Counted from the first letter of the stretch, positions 24,541-33,984 are shown. The stretch: DNA of 64,000 nucleotides from Leadbetterella sp040829825 (GCF_040829825.1 NZ_JBFOLH010000016.1), one strand, 5' to 3'. Notes: generated from the letters alone by a model not told the origin. Translations and numbers: made by a program.

Positions 24541-25301
24541 AAAAGCCGGATTTTAAAACCGTATTTCATACCATAGGCGGGGTAGCCCTCGCCGCCCTGG
24601 CCCTGTTCCTGGTCTTCTCATCGGCCAAAAGCGATGCCGCCAGGCGCTGTGAAGGCCTGATCATCCGTATACAGGAAGACGACCGCCAGCTCCTGGTTAA
24701 AAAAGCCGATGTGGAGAAATGGGCTACCCGCGAAGGCACCGAACCGCTGACCGGGCAGTCGCTGGCTTCCATTGACCTTAAAAAACTGGAAAGACGGGTG
24801 GAAAACAGCGGGATAATCCGCGATTGCCAGGCCTATGTTGACCTGAAAGGGAAGCTGATACTTGATGTACAGGTCTACAAGCCCATAGCACGTATCCTTG
24901 GGGACGGCGGGTTCCCCGACCGGTATATGGATGAAAAAGGGCATTTTTTCCCGGTCTCTAAAAACTTCACTCCTACCGTATTGCTGCTGAGCGGCTACTA
25001 CTTCCGGGATAAGAAAGGCCTGGAGTCGGCACAAAACCAGGACCTCCTTAAGCTGGTCAATACCATTACCGGTGACGAGTTCTGGAATGCCCAGATCACA
25101 CGAATGGACGTGGACCGGTACAAGGAAATACAAATGGAACCGTTATTGGGAGAAAACATCATTGAATTCGGCCGGCCGGAGAAAATTCAGACCAAGCTGG
25201 AGAAGCTGCTGGTGTTTTATAAAAAAATACTGCCCCGTGAGCAGTGGAGCTCTTTTAGTCACGTAAGTGTTAAATATGACGGGCAGATAGTGTGTAAGTA
25301 G
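24537..25301 (+). CDS. ftsQ: Cell division protein FtsQ
   Basis: The 254-residue protein has one N-terminal membrane helix (about residues 9-28), followed by a POTRA-like part (LLVKKADVEKWATREG, then LKKLERRVENSGIIRDCQAYVDLKGKLILDVQVYKPIARI). This is the layout of FtsQ/DivIB, which links early and late division proteins in the periplasm. Its place before ftsA supports the call. It is translationally coupled to the preceding gene by ATGA. Confidence 0.85.
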   Translation: MKKPDFKTVFHTIGGVALAALALFLVFSSAKSDAARRCEGLIIRIQEDDRQLLVKKADVEKWATREGTEPLTGQSLASIDLKKLERRVENSGIIRDCQAYVDLKGKLILDVQVYKPIARILGDGGFPDRYMDEKGHFFPVSKNFTPTVLLLSGYYFRDKKGLESAQNQDLLKLVNTITGDEFWNAQITRMDVDRYKEIQMEPLLGENIIEFGRPEKIQTKLEKLLVFYKKILPREQWSSFSHVSVKYDGQIVCK

Positions 25302-25352
25302 GTAATTTTAAGTAAGTTTACAGTGATTAATCAATCTAAACAACAAACGGCT

Positions 25353-26765
25353 ATGGAGGAGGGCAAGTGTTTCATAGGACTGGAGATAGGAAGTTCGAAG
25401 ATCGCCGCTGTGGTAGGACTGCAGCAGCAAAAGAAAATAAAGGTGATCGGCTTCAGCGAGCGGCAGATTTCGCCGACCGATGAAGTACTGAGGTTTGGAA
25501 ACGTGGAAAATGCGCAGATCACCAGCGAATTTATCGGGGAAGTGCTGGATGACCTGGCCGGTGATTTTGAAAGATCAGACTACGAATTCCAGCTGAACAC
25601 CGTAAACATCAACATCACCAACCTTTCGCTCAACACCCATTCCAAAAACACCCGGGTGGTGACCTCCGGGGGAATGAACAGGATCCTGCAGGACGATGTC
25701 AACCGGCTCACCGACGACGCCAACCGCTCGTTTAAAGCCCCCGCAGGCCATACGGTCCTCCACAGCCTTCCCAAAGACTTTTACGTGGGCGACGAGAAAG
25801 CCTCAGGCACCATTGTAGGCAAAATAGGCAACATGCTAAGCGGTGACTTTAACTTTATCACCACCAAGTCAGATAACCTTCATTACCTCCTGGAATGTGT
25901 TAACCAGGTACCCGCCAAGGGAACCACCTCCGGTTTCCTGAACGTGGAAAACGTGATACTCAATACCATTGCCGACAGCTGCGCGCTCCTGAACAATTCG
26001 TCAGAAGAGCCCGAAACCAAGCGCGACGGCGTGGCCATTGTCAATATTGGCGCTGAAATGACCCAGATCAGCGTTTACCACGGCAACAGCCTCCGGTACC
26101 AGTCGGCTATTCCCATCGCCGGCAACTCCATTAACCACGACCTGGAGAAGGCCTTCGGCATTACTTTCCAGGAAGCTGAGCTTCTGAAAAAAGTGTGCGG
26201 CAGCATCCCGCCATCGGTTACCGAAGAATCGCCCGTGATCGTTATTGAGCGCAAATTCGGGATGCCGGCCAAAGAGGTTTACCTCAAAAATGCCGTAACC
26301 GTAGCCGAATGGAGGCTGCGGGAAATTGCCACGCTGGTCAGTGCCGAACTGCAGCGTTCGGGCTACAAAGGACACCTCCTGAACGGCATTGTGCTTACCG
26401 GGGGAACCTCCCTGTATGTGAATATCGCAGGCATCTTTGCGCAGGTATGTAAAAATGTGATTGTACGCCCTACCCTGTTCAATACCGCTATTGATTTCAA
26501 CGGGTTTGATACGCTGAGAAATCCCAAATACTCTACCCTTCTTGGGCTGATCACCGCACCGGCCTTCCCTTTTGACCGGCGGGTAGATAACCGTATCCTG
26601 ACCCCGCGGCCCATTGTAAACATGCACCCCCGGCCTGAAAAAGAAGCGGCGCCGTCGGCCGAGCCTGACAAGGCCACCGGCAGCATATTCAGCTTTATGG
26701 GCGGCATTTTCCGGAAGCCTACCAATGATCTTAATGATGAATATAACGTGCAAAATGTAAAATGA
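25353..26765 (+). CDS. ftsA: Cell division protein FtsA
   Basis: FtsA is an actin-like ATPase that tethers FtsZ to the membrane. The phosphate-binding loop GLEIGSSKIAAVVG lies at the N-terminus and the second loop (AIVNIGAEMTQISVYHGN) near residue 228. A third motif is VLTGGTSLYVNIAGIF. I prefer ATG 25353, which places the loop 8 residues from the start; a GTG at 25323 would add ten residues. The C-terminal end carries a possible amphipathic stretch (IFSFMGGIFRK). It overlaps ftsZ by ATGA. Confidence 0.9.
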   Translation: MEEGKCFIGLEIGSSKIAAVVGLQQQKKIKVIGFSERQISPTDEVLRFGNVENAQITSEFIGEVLDDLAGDFERSDYEFQLNTVNINITNLSLNTHSKNTRVVTSGGMNRILQDDVNRLTDDANRSFKAPAGHTVLHSLPKDFYVGDEKASGTIVGKIGNMLSGDFNFITTKSDNLHYLLECVNQVPAKGTTSGFLNVENVILNTIADSCALLNNSSEEPETKRDGVAIVNIGAEMTQISVYHGNSLRYQSAIPIAGNSINHDLEKAFGITFQEAELLKKVCGSIPPSVTEESPVIVIERKFGMPAKEVYLKNAVTVAEWRLREIATLVSAELQRSGYKGHLLNGIVLTGGTSLYVNIAGIFAQVCKNVIVRPTLFNTAIDFNGFDTLRNPKYSTLLGLITAPAFPFDRRVDNRILTPRPIVNMHPRPEKEAAPSAEPDKATGSIFSFMGGIFRKPTNDLNDEYNVQNVK

Positions 26766-28084
26766 TATTCGAACCTAACTACGAGATACAGTTGAAATCC
26801 AACCTGAATAAAATCATCAAAGTGATAGGAGTAGGCGGTGCCGGCTGCAACGCCATGCTCAACATGTATAATCACGGCATGCGCGACGTAGACTTTGTGG
26901 CCTGCAATACCGACCAGCAGGTACTGAACCAGTTCCCGGAAGATGTGGTGAAGATCCAGCTGGGCGCTGAACTGACCAAAGGCCTCGGAGCAGGTACCCA
27001 CTGGGAAGTGGGCCGCGATGCCGCCCTGGAAAGCGAAGAGGCCATTCGCGGCGTAATGGGCGCCCCTACCGAAATGGTATTCATCACGGCCGGTATGGGC
27101 GGTGGTACCGGAACCGGCGCCGCACCCGAAATTGCCCGCGTAGCCCGTGAGCTCGGCCGCCTGACCATAGGTGTGGTCACCGACCCCTTCCGGCACGAAG
27201 GTACCCACAAGCTGGAACAGGCCTTGAACGGTATCGAAAAGCTGAAGGAATTCTGCGACACCGTATTGATCATTAAAAACGACCGCCTCGCCGATATGTT
27301 CGCCGATATGGACATTGAAACCGCCTACAAAATGGCAGACGAGGTGCTGGCCGGTGGTGTAAAAAGCATTGCCGAGCTCATCACCTGGCCCGGGGTGATC
27401 AACCTTGACTTTGCCGATGTGAAAACCGTATTGGGAGAAGCCGGCCACGCCGTGATGGGCACAGCCGAGGCCTCCGGGCCCGAACGGGCTTTCCAGGCCA
27501 TTGAAAAGGCATTGAGCTCGCCCCTGCTGGAAAACAACAATATCCGGGGTGCCAAGCGCATCCTGGTTTCCATGGCCTATTCAGACGAGCTTCCGGAGTA
27601 CAAGATCAAAATGTCTGACCAATCCAAGATCATGGATTTTGTGGAAACGCAGATCCGCTCCCAGGCCCAGATATTCAAGCACGGCTATGCGGTAGACCGC
27701 AGCCTGAAAGATAAGATCAGGGTGACCATTGTGGCAGCTAAATTTGAGAACCACGACGCCGCTCAGCCGGTGAAAGCAGCTGCACCGGAAGAAGTGCGCC
27801 TGGGCAAAGGCATCCACTCGGTTATCCCGGAAAAACCGCGGAAAGCACCCAAGGCACCTGTGGCCGGCCAGTTTGACCTCTTTGCTGCCGACAGCAAGCT
27901 GGTGCGCCTGTACGAAGAATTTGTGCAGGAAATTCCCGATTACGATATTCTCCGGGCCAATCCTTCGTACCAGCGTTTGCAGGCCGTTTTACTCGACGAC
28001 AACGAAATAGAAGCCCGGGCACCCGGAAAGGTACGCCTGAAAGAGCTGTACGATAACCTGGTGAACCAGAACCTGATCAGCTAA
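26762..28084 (+). CDS. ftsZ: Cell division GTPase FtsZ
   Basis: The 440-residue tubulin homologue forms the Z ring. The nucleotide motifs are clear: GVGGAGCNAMLNM, the signature GGGTGTGAAPEIA, and NxDFADVKTVLG for the T7 loop. The usual hydrophobic PF after IGVVT is present as DPFRHEG. The C-terminal tail from about residue 330 is variable, with EEFVQEIPDYDILR as a candidate conserved peptide. However, some 45 residues follow it, so the tail differs from the common short ending. A terminator lies just past the stop. Confidence 0.95.
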   Translation: MIFEPNYEIQLKSNLNKIIKVIGVGGAGCNAMLNMYNHGMRDVDFVACNTDQQVLNQFPEDVVKIQLGAELTKGLGAGTHWEVGRDAALESEEAIRGVMGAPTEMVFITAGMGGGTGTGAAPEIARVARELGRLTIGVVTDPFRHEGTHKLEQALNGIEKLKEFCDTVLIIKNDRLADMFADMDIETAYKMADEVLAGGVKSIAELITWPGVINLDFADVKTVLGEAGHAVMGTAEASGPERAFQAIEKALSSPLLENNNIRGAKRILVSMAYSDELPEYKIKMSDQSKIMDFVETQIRSQAQIFKHGYAVDRSLKDKIRVTIVAAKFENHDAAQPVKAAAPEEVRLGKGIHSVIPEKPRKAPKAPVAGQFDLFAADSKLVRLYEEFVQEIPDYDILRANPSYQRLQAVLLDDNEIEARAPGKVRLKELYDNLVNQNLIS

Positions 28085-29079
28085 ACAAACCGCCCCTTAA
28101 GCTCTTCAAAGGCCTTAAGGGGTTTTTCATTCCTGTACAGCACATCGTGTGCAAACTTTACAATGGGCAGATCAACCCGGTAAACCCGGTTGATCTGCTC
28201 AATGCATTTTGTAGCATAATAACCCTCAGCAATCATCTTCAGCTCTACCTGGGCGGCTTTTACCGAATATCCCCTGCCAATCATATTACCGAAGGTACGG
28301 TTGCGGCTGAACTGGCTGTAGCAGGTCACCAGCAGGTCTCCCAGGTAAGCCGACACATTCACATTTCTTTTGAGCGGGCTTACCGTATCCAGGAAACGCT
28401 CTATTTCTATAATGGCATTTGACACCATGACCGCCTGGAAATTATCGCCGGCGCCCACCCCGTGCGCTATACCGCACGACATGGCCACAATATTCTTCAT
28501 CACCGCAGCGTATTCCACGCCATGGATATCGGTCAGGAAAGACGTTTTCACAAAACGGCAGGTCAGGAGGCGGGCAAAGCTCTCTGCCGTTTCGGTACCC
28601 GAAGAGGCTATGGTAATGTAGGAATATTTCTCCAGGGCAATCTCTTCGGCATGACAGGGCCCGGCAATAGCGCCGATATTTTCCGGTAAAACATCAAAAT
28701 TCTCCGAAAACCAGTCGGTCACCAGCTGGCTGGTGCTGGGGATGATCCCCTTCACCCCTGAAATTATTTTTTTCCCGGCAAACCAGGCAGGATCAGCGTC
28801 TTTCAGCGCTTCTTCAACAAATGCGGAGGGTACCGCCAGGATAACCCACTCTACCCCTTTCAGAGCTTCTTTCAGCTGGGTATAGGGCTTTACTTTAGAC
28901 GGGTGCAGCTCCACGCTGCTAAGGTAATGCGGGTTATGGTGGAATTTCCGGATATGTGCCACGGCATCCGTATCCCGCATCCACCACTTCACTTTTACGT
29001 TGTTTTCCGTTAATATCTTAATAAGGGCAGTAGCCCAGCTCCCTCCCCCGATAACCGCTATCTGTTTTGAAAATACCAT
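28081..29079 (-). CDS. gpsA: NAD(P)-dependent glycerol-3-phosphate dehydrogenase
   Basis: GpsA reduces dihydroxyacetone phosphate to sn-glycerol 3-phosphate, the backbone used by PlsY. The 332-residue protein has the Rossmann motif GGGSWATAL near the N-terminus, and the catalytic region AAVMKNIVAMSCGIAHGVGAGDN. Length is normal. It converges on ftsZ with a 4-base overlap and holds the ftsZ terminator inside its last codons. Confidence 0.93.
   Translation of the reverse strand: MVFSKQIAVIGGGSWATALIKILTENNVKVKWWMRDTDAVAHIRKFHHNPHYLSSVELHPSKVKPYTQLKEALKGVEWVILAVPSAFVEEALKDADPAWFAGKKIISGVKGIIPSTSQLVTDWFSENFDVLPENIGAIAGPCHAEEIALEKYSYITIASSGTETAESFARLLTCRFVKTSFLTDIHGVEYAAVMKNIVAMSCGIAHGVGAGDNFQAVMVSNAIIEIERFLDTVSPLKRNVNVSAYLGDLLVTCYSQFSRNRTFGNMIGRGYSVKAAQVELKMIAEGYYATKCIEQINRVYRVDLPIVKFAHDVLYRNEKPLKAFEELKGRFV
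28093..28127 (+). terminator. Terminator of the division operon, inside the gpsA 3' end
   Basis: CCCCTTAAG and CTTAAGGGG form a perfect 9-bp stem with a 12-base loop, followed by five T residues. It starts 8 bp after the ftsZ stop and lies wholly within the coding sequence of the convergent gpsA gene. Confidence 0.8.
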
Positions 29080-29140
29080 AGTCTGCTGACTTTAAATAGA
29101 TTAACCTGCCCGTTGTGGCGTCTTCCGGTTTTCAGGCTAT

Positions 29141-29171
29141 CAAAACTAAGCTATTAACACTTTGTTAGCAA
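29141..29171 (-). promoter_or_regulatory. Promoter of gpsA
   Basis: On the minus strand TAGTTTTG (29141-29148) is preceded by TTG (29169-29171) with 20-bp spacing. The gpsA start is 61 bp downstream. Confidence 0.65.
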
Positions 29172-29223
29172 AACCTTTTCGTCTATTCTCCATCTAATAA
29201 GCAAAACCTAAACAATTACGGCA

Positions 29224-30210
29224 ATGAAAAAGTGGATGGCATTTGTGATAATATTCTTCGCTGCAATTTCGGTAAAAGCGCAATATGTAGACGGACCGGA
29301 CCGGTACTTCTACGAAGAAGAATTTGACTGGCGTTGGGATGTACGGGTCAGGATCTCTGATGGTATCCGCTCGGGATATCTTACCAACCGGGAGGCCAAC
29401 CGCCTGTACAAAAGACTGGAGGCCATTGAACGCAAAGAATGGGCTTTCCAATCCGATGGCTATTACAGCAGTTGGGAACAAGATGAGATATGGATGGATG
29501 TGGTAGATCTTAACCGGGCCATCGGCCTGGAGCTGAGCGACTGGGACAGGAGATATTACGGGTATACCGGTGTAGTCATCACCGGTCCGCTTCACTGGTA
29601 CTTCGGCCCCGCCTACGACTTCTACCGTTTTGACAAACGGGGCTACGGAAGCATCCGGCTGGGCTATGTCCCCAGAAGCTATTACCCGGTGAAGCACGTA
29701 TATTATACACACAGAGATAATTATACGTCTAACTGGAGTCGTCGTCCGGAAAGAATCGTTACTTCTTCAAGGACCAGTTCGGGTTCCAGGGGATATTCAG
29801 AGAGAAGAGTGGAGGGTTCGCGCTCCATGGCTCCCGAGAGGGCGTCTACCTCTGAAAGCCGGTCATCGCGCAGTCCTGAAAGATCTTCAGGGAGAATCAT
29901 GGAGCCTTCCCGGTCTGCTGCTCCGGAGAGAGCGGCTACCGGCGAACGGTCAGGTTCAGTAAGGCCGGAGGGTTCACGGATGGAGTCGCGGGTGGAATCA
30001 GGCAGCCGGCCTGAGCGTAGCTCCGGCAGCGTTGAACGGTCAGGAAGCAGAGTGGGTACCACCGAAAAAGCCAAAAGCTCGGTAGAAAGCAGAAGCAGCA
30101 ACTCCAGGAGTTCAGGCGTGTCTTCTTCTAACCGCTCTGCCCGTACAGAAAGCGGTTCACCGGCCCGCAGCTCTTCTTCCAGAAGTGCAGGCAGCCGCAG
30201 CAGAAACTAA
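29224..30210 (+). CDS. Secreted protein with long Ser/Arg-rich tail
   Basis: The 328-residue protein has a signal peptide ending SVKAQ. A domain of about 150 residues rich in Tyr, Trp and Asp follows, including a helical DGIRSGYLTNREANRLYKRLEAIERKE segment. From about residue 175 to the end the sequence is low complexity, dominated by Ser, Arg, Glu and Gly with repeated SxxPER/SSRSPER-like units. Such tails are strongly basic and likely disordered, perhaps binding polyanions or the cell surface. No family is recognised. Confidence 0.7.
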   Translation: MKKWMAFVIIFFAAISVKAQYVDGPDRYFYEEEFDWRWDVRVRISDGIRSGYLTNREANRLYKRLEAIERKEWAFQSDGYYSSWEQDEIWMDVVDLNRAIGLELSDWDRRYYGYTGVVITGPLHWYFGPAYDFYRFDKRGYGSIRLGYVPRSYYPVKHVYYTHRDNYTSNWSRRPERIVTSSRTSSGSRGYSERRVEGSRSMAPERASTSESRSSRSPERSSGRIMEPSRSAAPERAATGERSGSVRPEGSRMESRVESGSRPERSSGSVERSGSRVGTTEKAKSSVESRSSNSRSSGVSSSNRSARTESGSPARSSSSRSAGSRSRN

Positions 30211-30233
30211 ATACAACAGGTACTAAAACAGAG

Positions 30234-30262
30234 ACGGCCTCCCAAACGGGGGGCCGTTTTAT
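30234..30262 (+). terminator. Rho-independent terminator after the Ser/Arg-rich protein
   Basis: ACGGCC-T-CCC and GGG-G-GGCCGT form a GC-rich stem with loop AAAC, followed by TTTTA. Confidence 0.8.
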
Positions 30263-30332
30263 TTCCATAAGACGGGTTTCAGGAGAGACTTCTATTAACC
30301 TGGAACGGGTTGTTTCAGAAGACGGCATGCTT

Positions 30333-30758
30333 TTAATACCGGGGTTGTTCAATAACACCCAGGAATACGGGGGCTTCGGCAAGCATAAGTGCACTGCCGA
30401 TGTTGGGGTAGAGGGTGAAACGGTCTAATTCGGAAAGGGGCAGCCAGGCAATTTCTTCGGCTTTGGTTTCAGCCGGGTTTAGCTGCGGTTCTCCGGGAAA
30501 ATCCCCGCATTTAAAAATAAAATGGATGGTGTTTTCACCTCGGTGCATTACTTCAGCCACGTGAAGAACCTCGCCCGGCCGGCAACGGATACCCAATTCT
30601 TCTTCCAGCTCACGGACCAGGGCCGATTCAAGCTCTTCCCCGAATTCGAGGTTCCCGCCGGGAAGGGCATAGATAATGCCCCCGGAATAGGTATATTTTA
30701 AGGTAAGTACCCGGTGATCGCGGACAATATATGCGCCGGGCCTTATTCTCATTTCCAC
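30333..30758 (-). CDS. NUDIX hydrolase
   Basis: The 141-residue protein contains a complete Nudix box, GX5EX7REUXEEXGU, seen as GGNLEFGEELESALVRELEEELGI at about residues 34-57. Nudix enzymes cleave nucleoside diphosphates linked to another moiety; the substrate here cannot be told. An alternative ATG lies two codons downstream. It overlaps the upstream gene by 10 bases, which suggests one transcript with the barrel-like protein and MarR gene. Confidence 0.85.
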   Translation of the reverse strand: MEMRIRPGAYIVRDHRVLTLKYTYSGGIIYALPGGNLEFGEELESALVRELEEELGIRCRPGEVLHVAEVMHRGENTIHFIFKCGDFPGEPQLNPAETKAEEIAWLPLSELDRFTLYPNIGSALMLAEAPVFLGVIEQPRY

Positions 30759-31225
30759 TGGTTAAAATTATACCCTATGCCCAGCATGGTCCTGAAAAGG
30801 CCGGCATCCATCTGTCGTACGGCATAAGGCGAGATCTCAAAGGCAATATGCAGGCGTTTGAATTTATCAAAAGGCCTCACCTTTACGCCGGCATTGATGA
30901 AGTACCCTTCTACCGGGTTATAGTTGTTAAACATATTGTAAAAATTAAGCTTAACCCCCGCTCCGGCATAGTAATCGGACCGCTCGGTACTGTACACGGT
31001 AAATTGCGGGGAGATCTCTCCCGTAACCGAGGTAAAGTACGAATTGGTAAAAATACGGAAATCGGCCCAAAACAGGTTATTCGGATTGGAGCTTATCCCC
31101 AAAACGGAGTTGAAGGGATAATATACAATACTTTGTGCAGATGCGCTGCCCGACAGCAGCAGGGCAAAACCTAAAACCAAAGCCCTGAACGGCCTGTTAA
31201 AAATTCTTCGCGGAGATTGGCTCAT
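30749..31225 (-). CDS. Small outer-membrane-like secreted protein
   Basis: The 158-residue protein has a signal peptide (FRALVLGFALLLSGSASAQ). Alternating hydrophobic and aromatic strands follow, ending in FRTMLGIGYNFNQWK, typical of a small outer-membrane barrel. No family is recognised. It overlaps the 3' end of the MarR gene by 29 bases and the start of the NUDIX gene by 10. Confidence 0.6.
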   Translation of the reverse strand: MSQSPRRIFNRPFRALVLGFALLLSGSASAQSIVYYPFNSVLGISSNPNNLFWADFRIFTNSYFTSVTGEISPQFTVYSTERSDYYAGAGVKLNFYNMFNNYNPVEGYFINAGVKVRPFDKFKRLHIAFEISPYAVRQMDAGLFRTMLGIGYNFNQWK

Positions 31226-31655
31226 GCGTATTCGACTCGATGACGTTATTTATTTTTTCTATTACTCTCAGGAATATATCGAGTTCATCCTTGGAAACGG
31301 TCTTCATGACCCGGTTATTAAACTCCAATACTCCTTCACGGGCAAAATTACGCTTTTCTTTCCCAACATCCGTTAAAAAGACATTGACAAATCGCTTATC
31401 GTTGGGGTCGGTTTCCCGGTAAATCCAGCCTTTCTCTTCGAGTGACTTCAGCATACGGGTCAGGCTGCGGGCTTCCATCCCGATCTGCGGGCCTATTTTG
31501 GTGGCAGGGGTACCCTTTTCGATATCGATATTCAACAATACATATCCTATTGACATGGTCATGTCTTCTGCCGCTGCATAGATATTGTACATCCGGGAGA
31601 TGGCATGCCATACCCACTTAATGTGAAAATCCAGCGTCTTGTCTTTCTTCATCAT
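31197..31655 (-). CDS. MarR-family transcriptional regulator
   Basis: The protein of about 152 residues carries a winged helix-turn-helix (about residues 47-105: TPATKIGPQIGMEARSLTRMLKSLEEKGWIYRETDPNDKRFVNVFLTDVGKE), with the DxRxxxVxLT wing motif of MarR. I start at MKKDKTLDF-type ATG 31655; a start at 31697 would fall inside the palindrome described next. The regulator is first in an operon with a barrel-like protein and a NUDIX hydrolase, and probably controls itself. Confidence 0.85.
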   Translation of the reverse strand: MMKKDKTLDFHIKWVWHAISRMYNIYAAAEDMTMSIGYVLLNIDIEKGTPATKIGPQIGMEARSLTRMLKSLEEKGWIYRETDPNDKRFVNVFLTDVGKEKRNFAREGVLEFNNRVMKTVSKDELDIFLRVIEKINNVIESNTHEPISAKNF

Positions 31656-31689
31656 GGTAAAATTTCCCAAAGCTAAGCATTCTACGATC

Positions 31690-31703
31690 GTATGCAAGCA
31701 TAC
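31690..31703. promoter_or_regulatory. Palindrome, candidate MarR operator
   Basis: GTATGC-AA-GCATAC is a perfect dyad 35 bp upstream of the chosen marR start. MarR dimers bind short palindromes next to their own promoters, so autoregulation is likely. Confidence 0.5.
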
Positions 31704-31770
31704 TACCGAAATTGTTTGGTTTGCGGCAGGTATCGCGAAGGTCGACCCGGATATAACACATGCTGTTGGG

Positions 31771-33099
31771 TTAAAACAGCTTTATCGTATCGTTCAGGAG
31801 CACGTAAACCATGAGCGCAAGCAACAGGAAGGTCCCCACCTGCTGGGTTCTTTCCAGGAATTTCTCGGAAGGAGCTTTCCCGGCAATCATTTCATAGAGC
31901 AACATGATCACATGCCCTCCGTCAAGTGCAGGAATAGGCAGCGCATTCATAAAAGCCAGCGCCATGGAAAGCATCCCCGTGAGTATCCAGAACTTCTCCC
32001 AGTCCCAGGCCGGAGAAAACATCTGAGCCAGTCCTACCGGGCCGGTAAGCGCATTTCTGGGAGAAATATGGCCTTTAAAAATACGGGCAAAGCCGTTGAT
32101 CTGCTGGGGTATGATGCTCAGTGCCTCGGTTGAGCCGACTACCACCGCCTGACCCATGGTGAATTCTGATTTGGTTATATTCAGAAGCGGGTTCATGGTA
32201 AAGCCTATGGTTGAATCGGCACTGACAGTAGGATTAATGGTCAGCGGAGTACCGTTACGCAGGATGCCCAGCTCTACTTTTTTCCCGACATTGGCCTTCA
32301 GCTTCGGACTGAACAACTGGTAGTATTTTACCGGCTCGCCATTGAGACTGACAATCTTATCGCCTACCCGTAAACCCGACTGCTCGGCGGGGCTTCCTTT
32401 ACTAACGGCGTATACGTCAAATTCAAACAGGGGCGATATGAACATCTTTTTCCGGGCCACATCGTTGATCAGCTCGTTGGGAACAAAGATATCCAGGGTC
32501 TGTGAGTCGCGCTGAACCGTGAAAGTTGTATTTTCATTTACAATAGCGGTGGTGATATCGCTATAGTTCTTAAAATCATGCCCGTTTATCTTAATGATCT
32601 TGTCGCCGGTTTTCAACCCGATCTGCTCGGCCATCGGATAAGCATAGATCCCTGCTTTATTGAGTTCTGATTTGGCATAGTCGGTATCTCCCCACACGTA
32701 TTTCACGCCTGAATAGATCATCATGCCGAGGATCACGTTCACAATAATACCGCCCAGCATTACAAAAAGCCGTTGCCAGGCCGGTTTTGAGCGAAATTCC
32801 CAGGGTTGGGGTTCAGCTGCCAGCTGCGAGGCATCTTTGGTTTCATCCACCATTCCGGCTATATCTACATATCCGCCCAGCGGGAACCACCCCAGGCCGT
32901 ATTCGGTATCGCCGATTTTCTTTTTCCAGAGGGAAAAATTAAGTACGTTGGGAAGGGGGAAAAGGAAGTCGAAAAAGATATAAAATTTATTGACCCTGAT
33001 CTTAAAGATCCTTGCAAAAAGGAAGTGTCCGAACTCGTGGAGACCTACCAGAATAGTCAACGCCAGCAAAAGCTGGGCTGCCATGATTAATCCATTCAT
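31771..33099 (-). CDS. rseP: Site-2 membrane protease RseP
   Basis: This 442-residue M50 metalloprotease has the zinc motif HEFGH at residues 21-25 in the first membrane helix. It has one or two PDZ domains in the middle (SPAEQSGLRVGDKIVSLNGEPV), and a C-terminal LDGGH motif in a late helix (NALPIPALDGGHVIMLLYE). It cuts membrane-bound substrates such as anti-sigma factors, which is notable as two ECF sigma loci lie 12-15 kb away. The usual neighbour dxr is absent. Confidence 0.92.
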   Translation of the reverse strand: MNGLIMAAQLLLALTILVGLHEFGHFLFARIFKIRVNKFYIFFDFLFPLPNVLNFSLWKKKIGDTEYGLGWFPLGGYVDIAGMVDETKDASQLAAEPQPWEFRSKPAWQRLFVMLGGIIVNVILGMMIYSGVKYVWGDTDYAKSELNKAGIYAYPMAEQIGLKTGDKIIKINGHDFKNYSDITTAIVNENTTFTVQRDSQTLDIFVPNELINDVARKKMFISPLFEFDVYAVSKGSPAEQSGLRVGDKIVSLNGEPVKYYQLFSPKLKANVGKKVELGILRNGTPLTINPTVSADSTIGFTMNPLLNITKSEFTMGQAVVVGSTEALSIIPQQINGFARIFKGHISPRNALTGPVGLAQMFSPAWDWEKFWILTGMLSMALAFMNALPIPALDGGHVIMLLYEMIAGKAPSEKFLERTQQVGTFLLLALMVYVLLNDTIKLF

Positions 33100-33161
33100 A
33101 TATTTTTAGTATACGCTACAAGAAGGGTAACGCCGTTTCTGTTAATAAAATTCACATAACT

Positions 33162-33196
33162 AAAAAACACCCATTTAGATAACGGGTGTTTTTTTA
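33162..33196 (-). terminator. Terminator of the sdh operon
   Basis: AACACCC and GGGTGTT form the stem; A and T runs on both sides let it work in either direction, but on the minus strand it follows sdhB. Confidence 0.75.
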
Positions 33197-33219
33197 TCTG
33201 TCTGACAAAATTACGCAAA

Positions 33220-33984
33220 TTATTCGGGTTTTGATAAACTGGCCCCAATAAACTCCCTGTTCAGGCGGGCAATGTTTTCCAGCGATATCTCTTTCGGGCA
33301 TTCGGCTGAGCAGGCGCCCGTGTTGGTACAGGAGCCGAAGCCTTCGGCATCCATCTGTGCCACCATGCTGAGGGCGCGGGCTTCTCTTTCCGGCTGGCCC
33401 TGTGGCAGGAGCGCCAGCTGCGAAACTTTAGCCGATACAAACAGCATGGCTGAAGCGTTTTTACAGGCCGCCACACAGGCACCGCAACCGATACAGGCCG
33501 CTGCCGCAAACGAGAGGTCGGCCTTGTCTTTACCGATAGGCAGGTTATTGGCATCCTGGGCGTTACCGGTGTTAACGGAAACATACCCGCCGGAAGCAAT
33601 GATCCGGTCGAAGGCCGTACGGTCTACCACCAGGTCTTTGATCACCGGGAAAGCCGCTGCTCTCCACGGTTCCACCACAATGGTATCTCCGTCTTTAAAG
33701 CTCCGCATATGCAGCTGGCAGGTGGTTACTCCTTCCAGCGGGCCGTGCGGCCGGCCGTTGATATACATCGAGCACATTCCACAGATACCTTCGCGGCAGT
33801 CGTGGTCAAAAGCAATGGGCTCTTTATTTTCGTGAATCAGCTCCTCGTTCAGTACGTCAAACATCTCCAGGAAGGACATATCCGGCGAAACATTCTCTAC
33901 TGTGTAGTCTTCCAAGCGCCCCTTAGATCCGGTATTTTTTTGTTTCCAAACCTTCAGGTGTATTGTCATATTCTCGTTACTCAT
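33220..33984 (-). CDS. sdhB: Succinate dehydrogenase/fumarate reductase iron-sulfur subunit
   Basis: The 254-residue subunit carries three iron-sulfur clusters: the [2Fe-2S] ligands in HDCREGICGMC, a [4Fe-4S] set CIGCGACVAACK and the last set in CTNTGACSAECP. It passes electrons between the flavoprotein and the membrane quinone site. It is the last gene of sdhCAB. Confidence 0.95.
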   Translation of the reverse strand: MSNENMTIHLKVWKQKNTGSKGRLEDYTVENVSPDMSFLEMFDVLNEELIHENKEPIAFDHDCREGICGMCSMYINGRPHGPLEGVTTCQLHMRSFKDGDTIVVEPWRAAAFPVIKDLVVDRTAFDRIIASGGYVSVNTGNAQDANNLPIGKDKADLSFAAAACIGCGACVAACKNASAMLFVSAKVSQLALLPQGQPEREARALSMVAQMDAEGFGSCTNTGACSAECPKEISLENIARLNREFIGASLSKPE

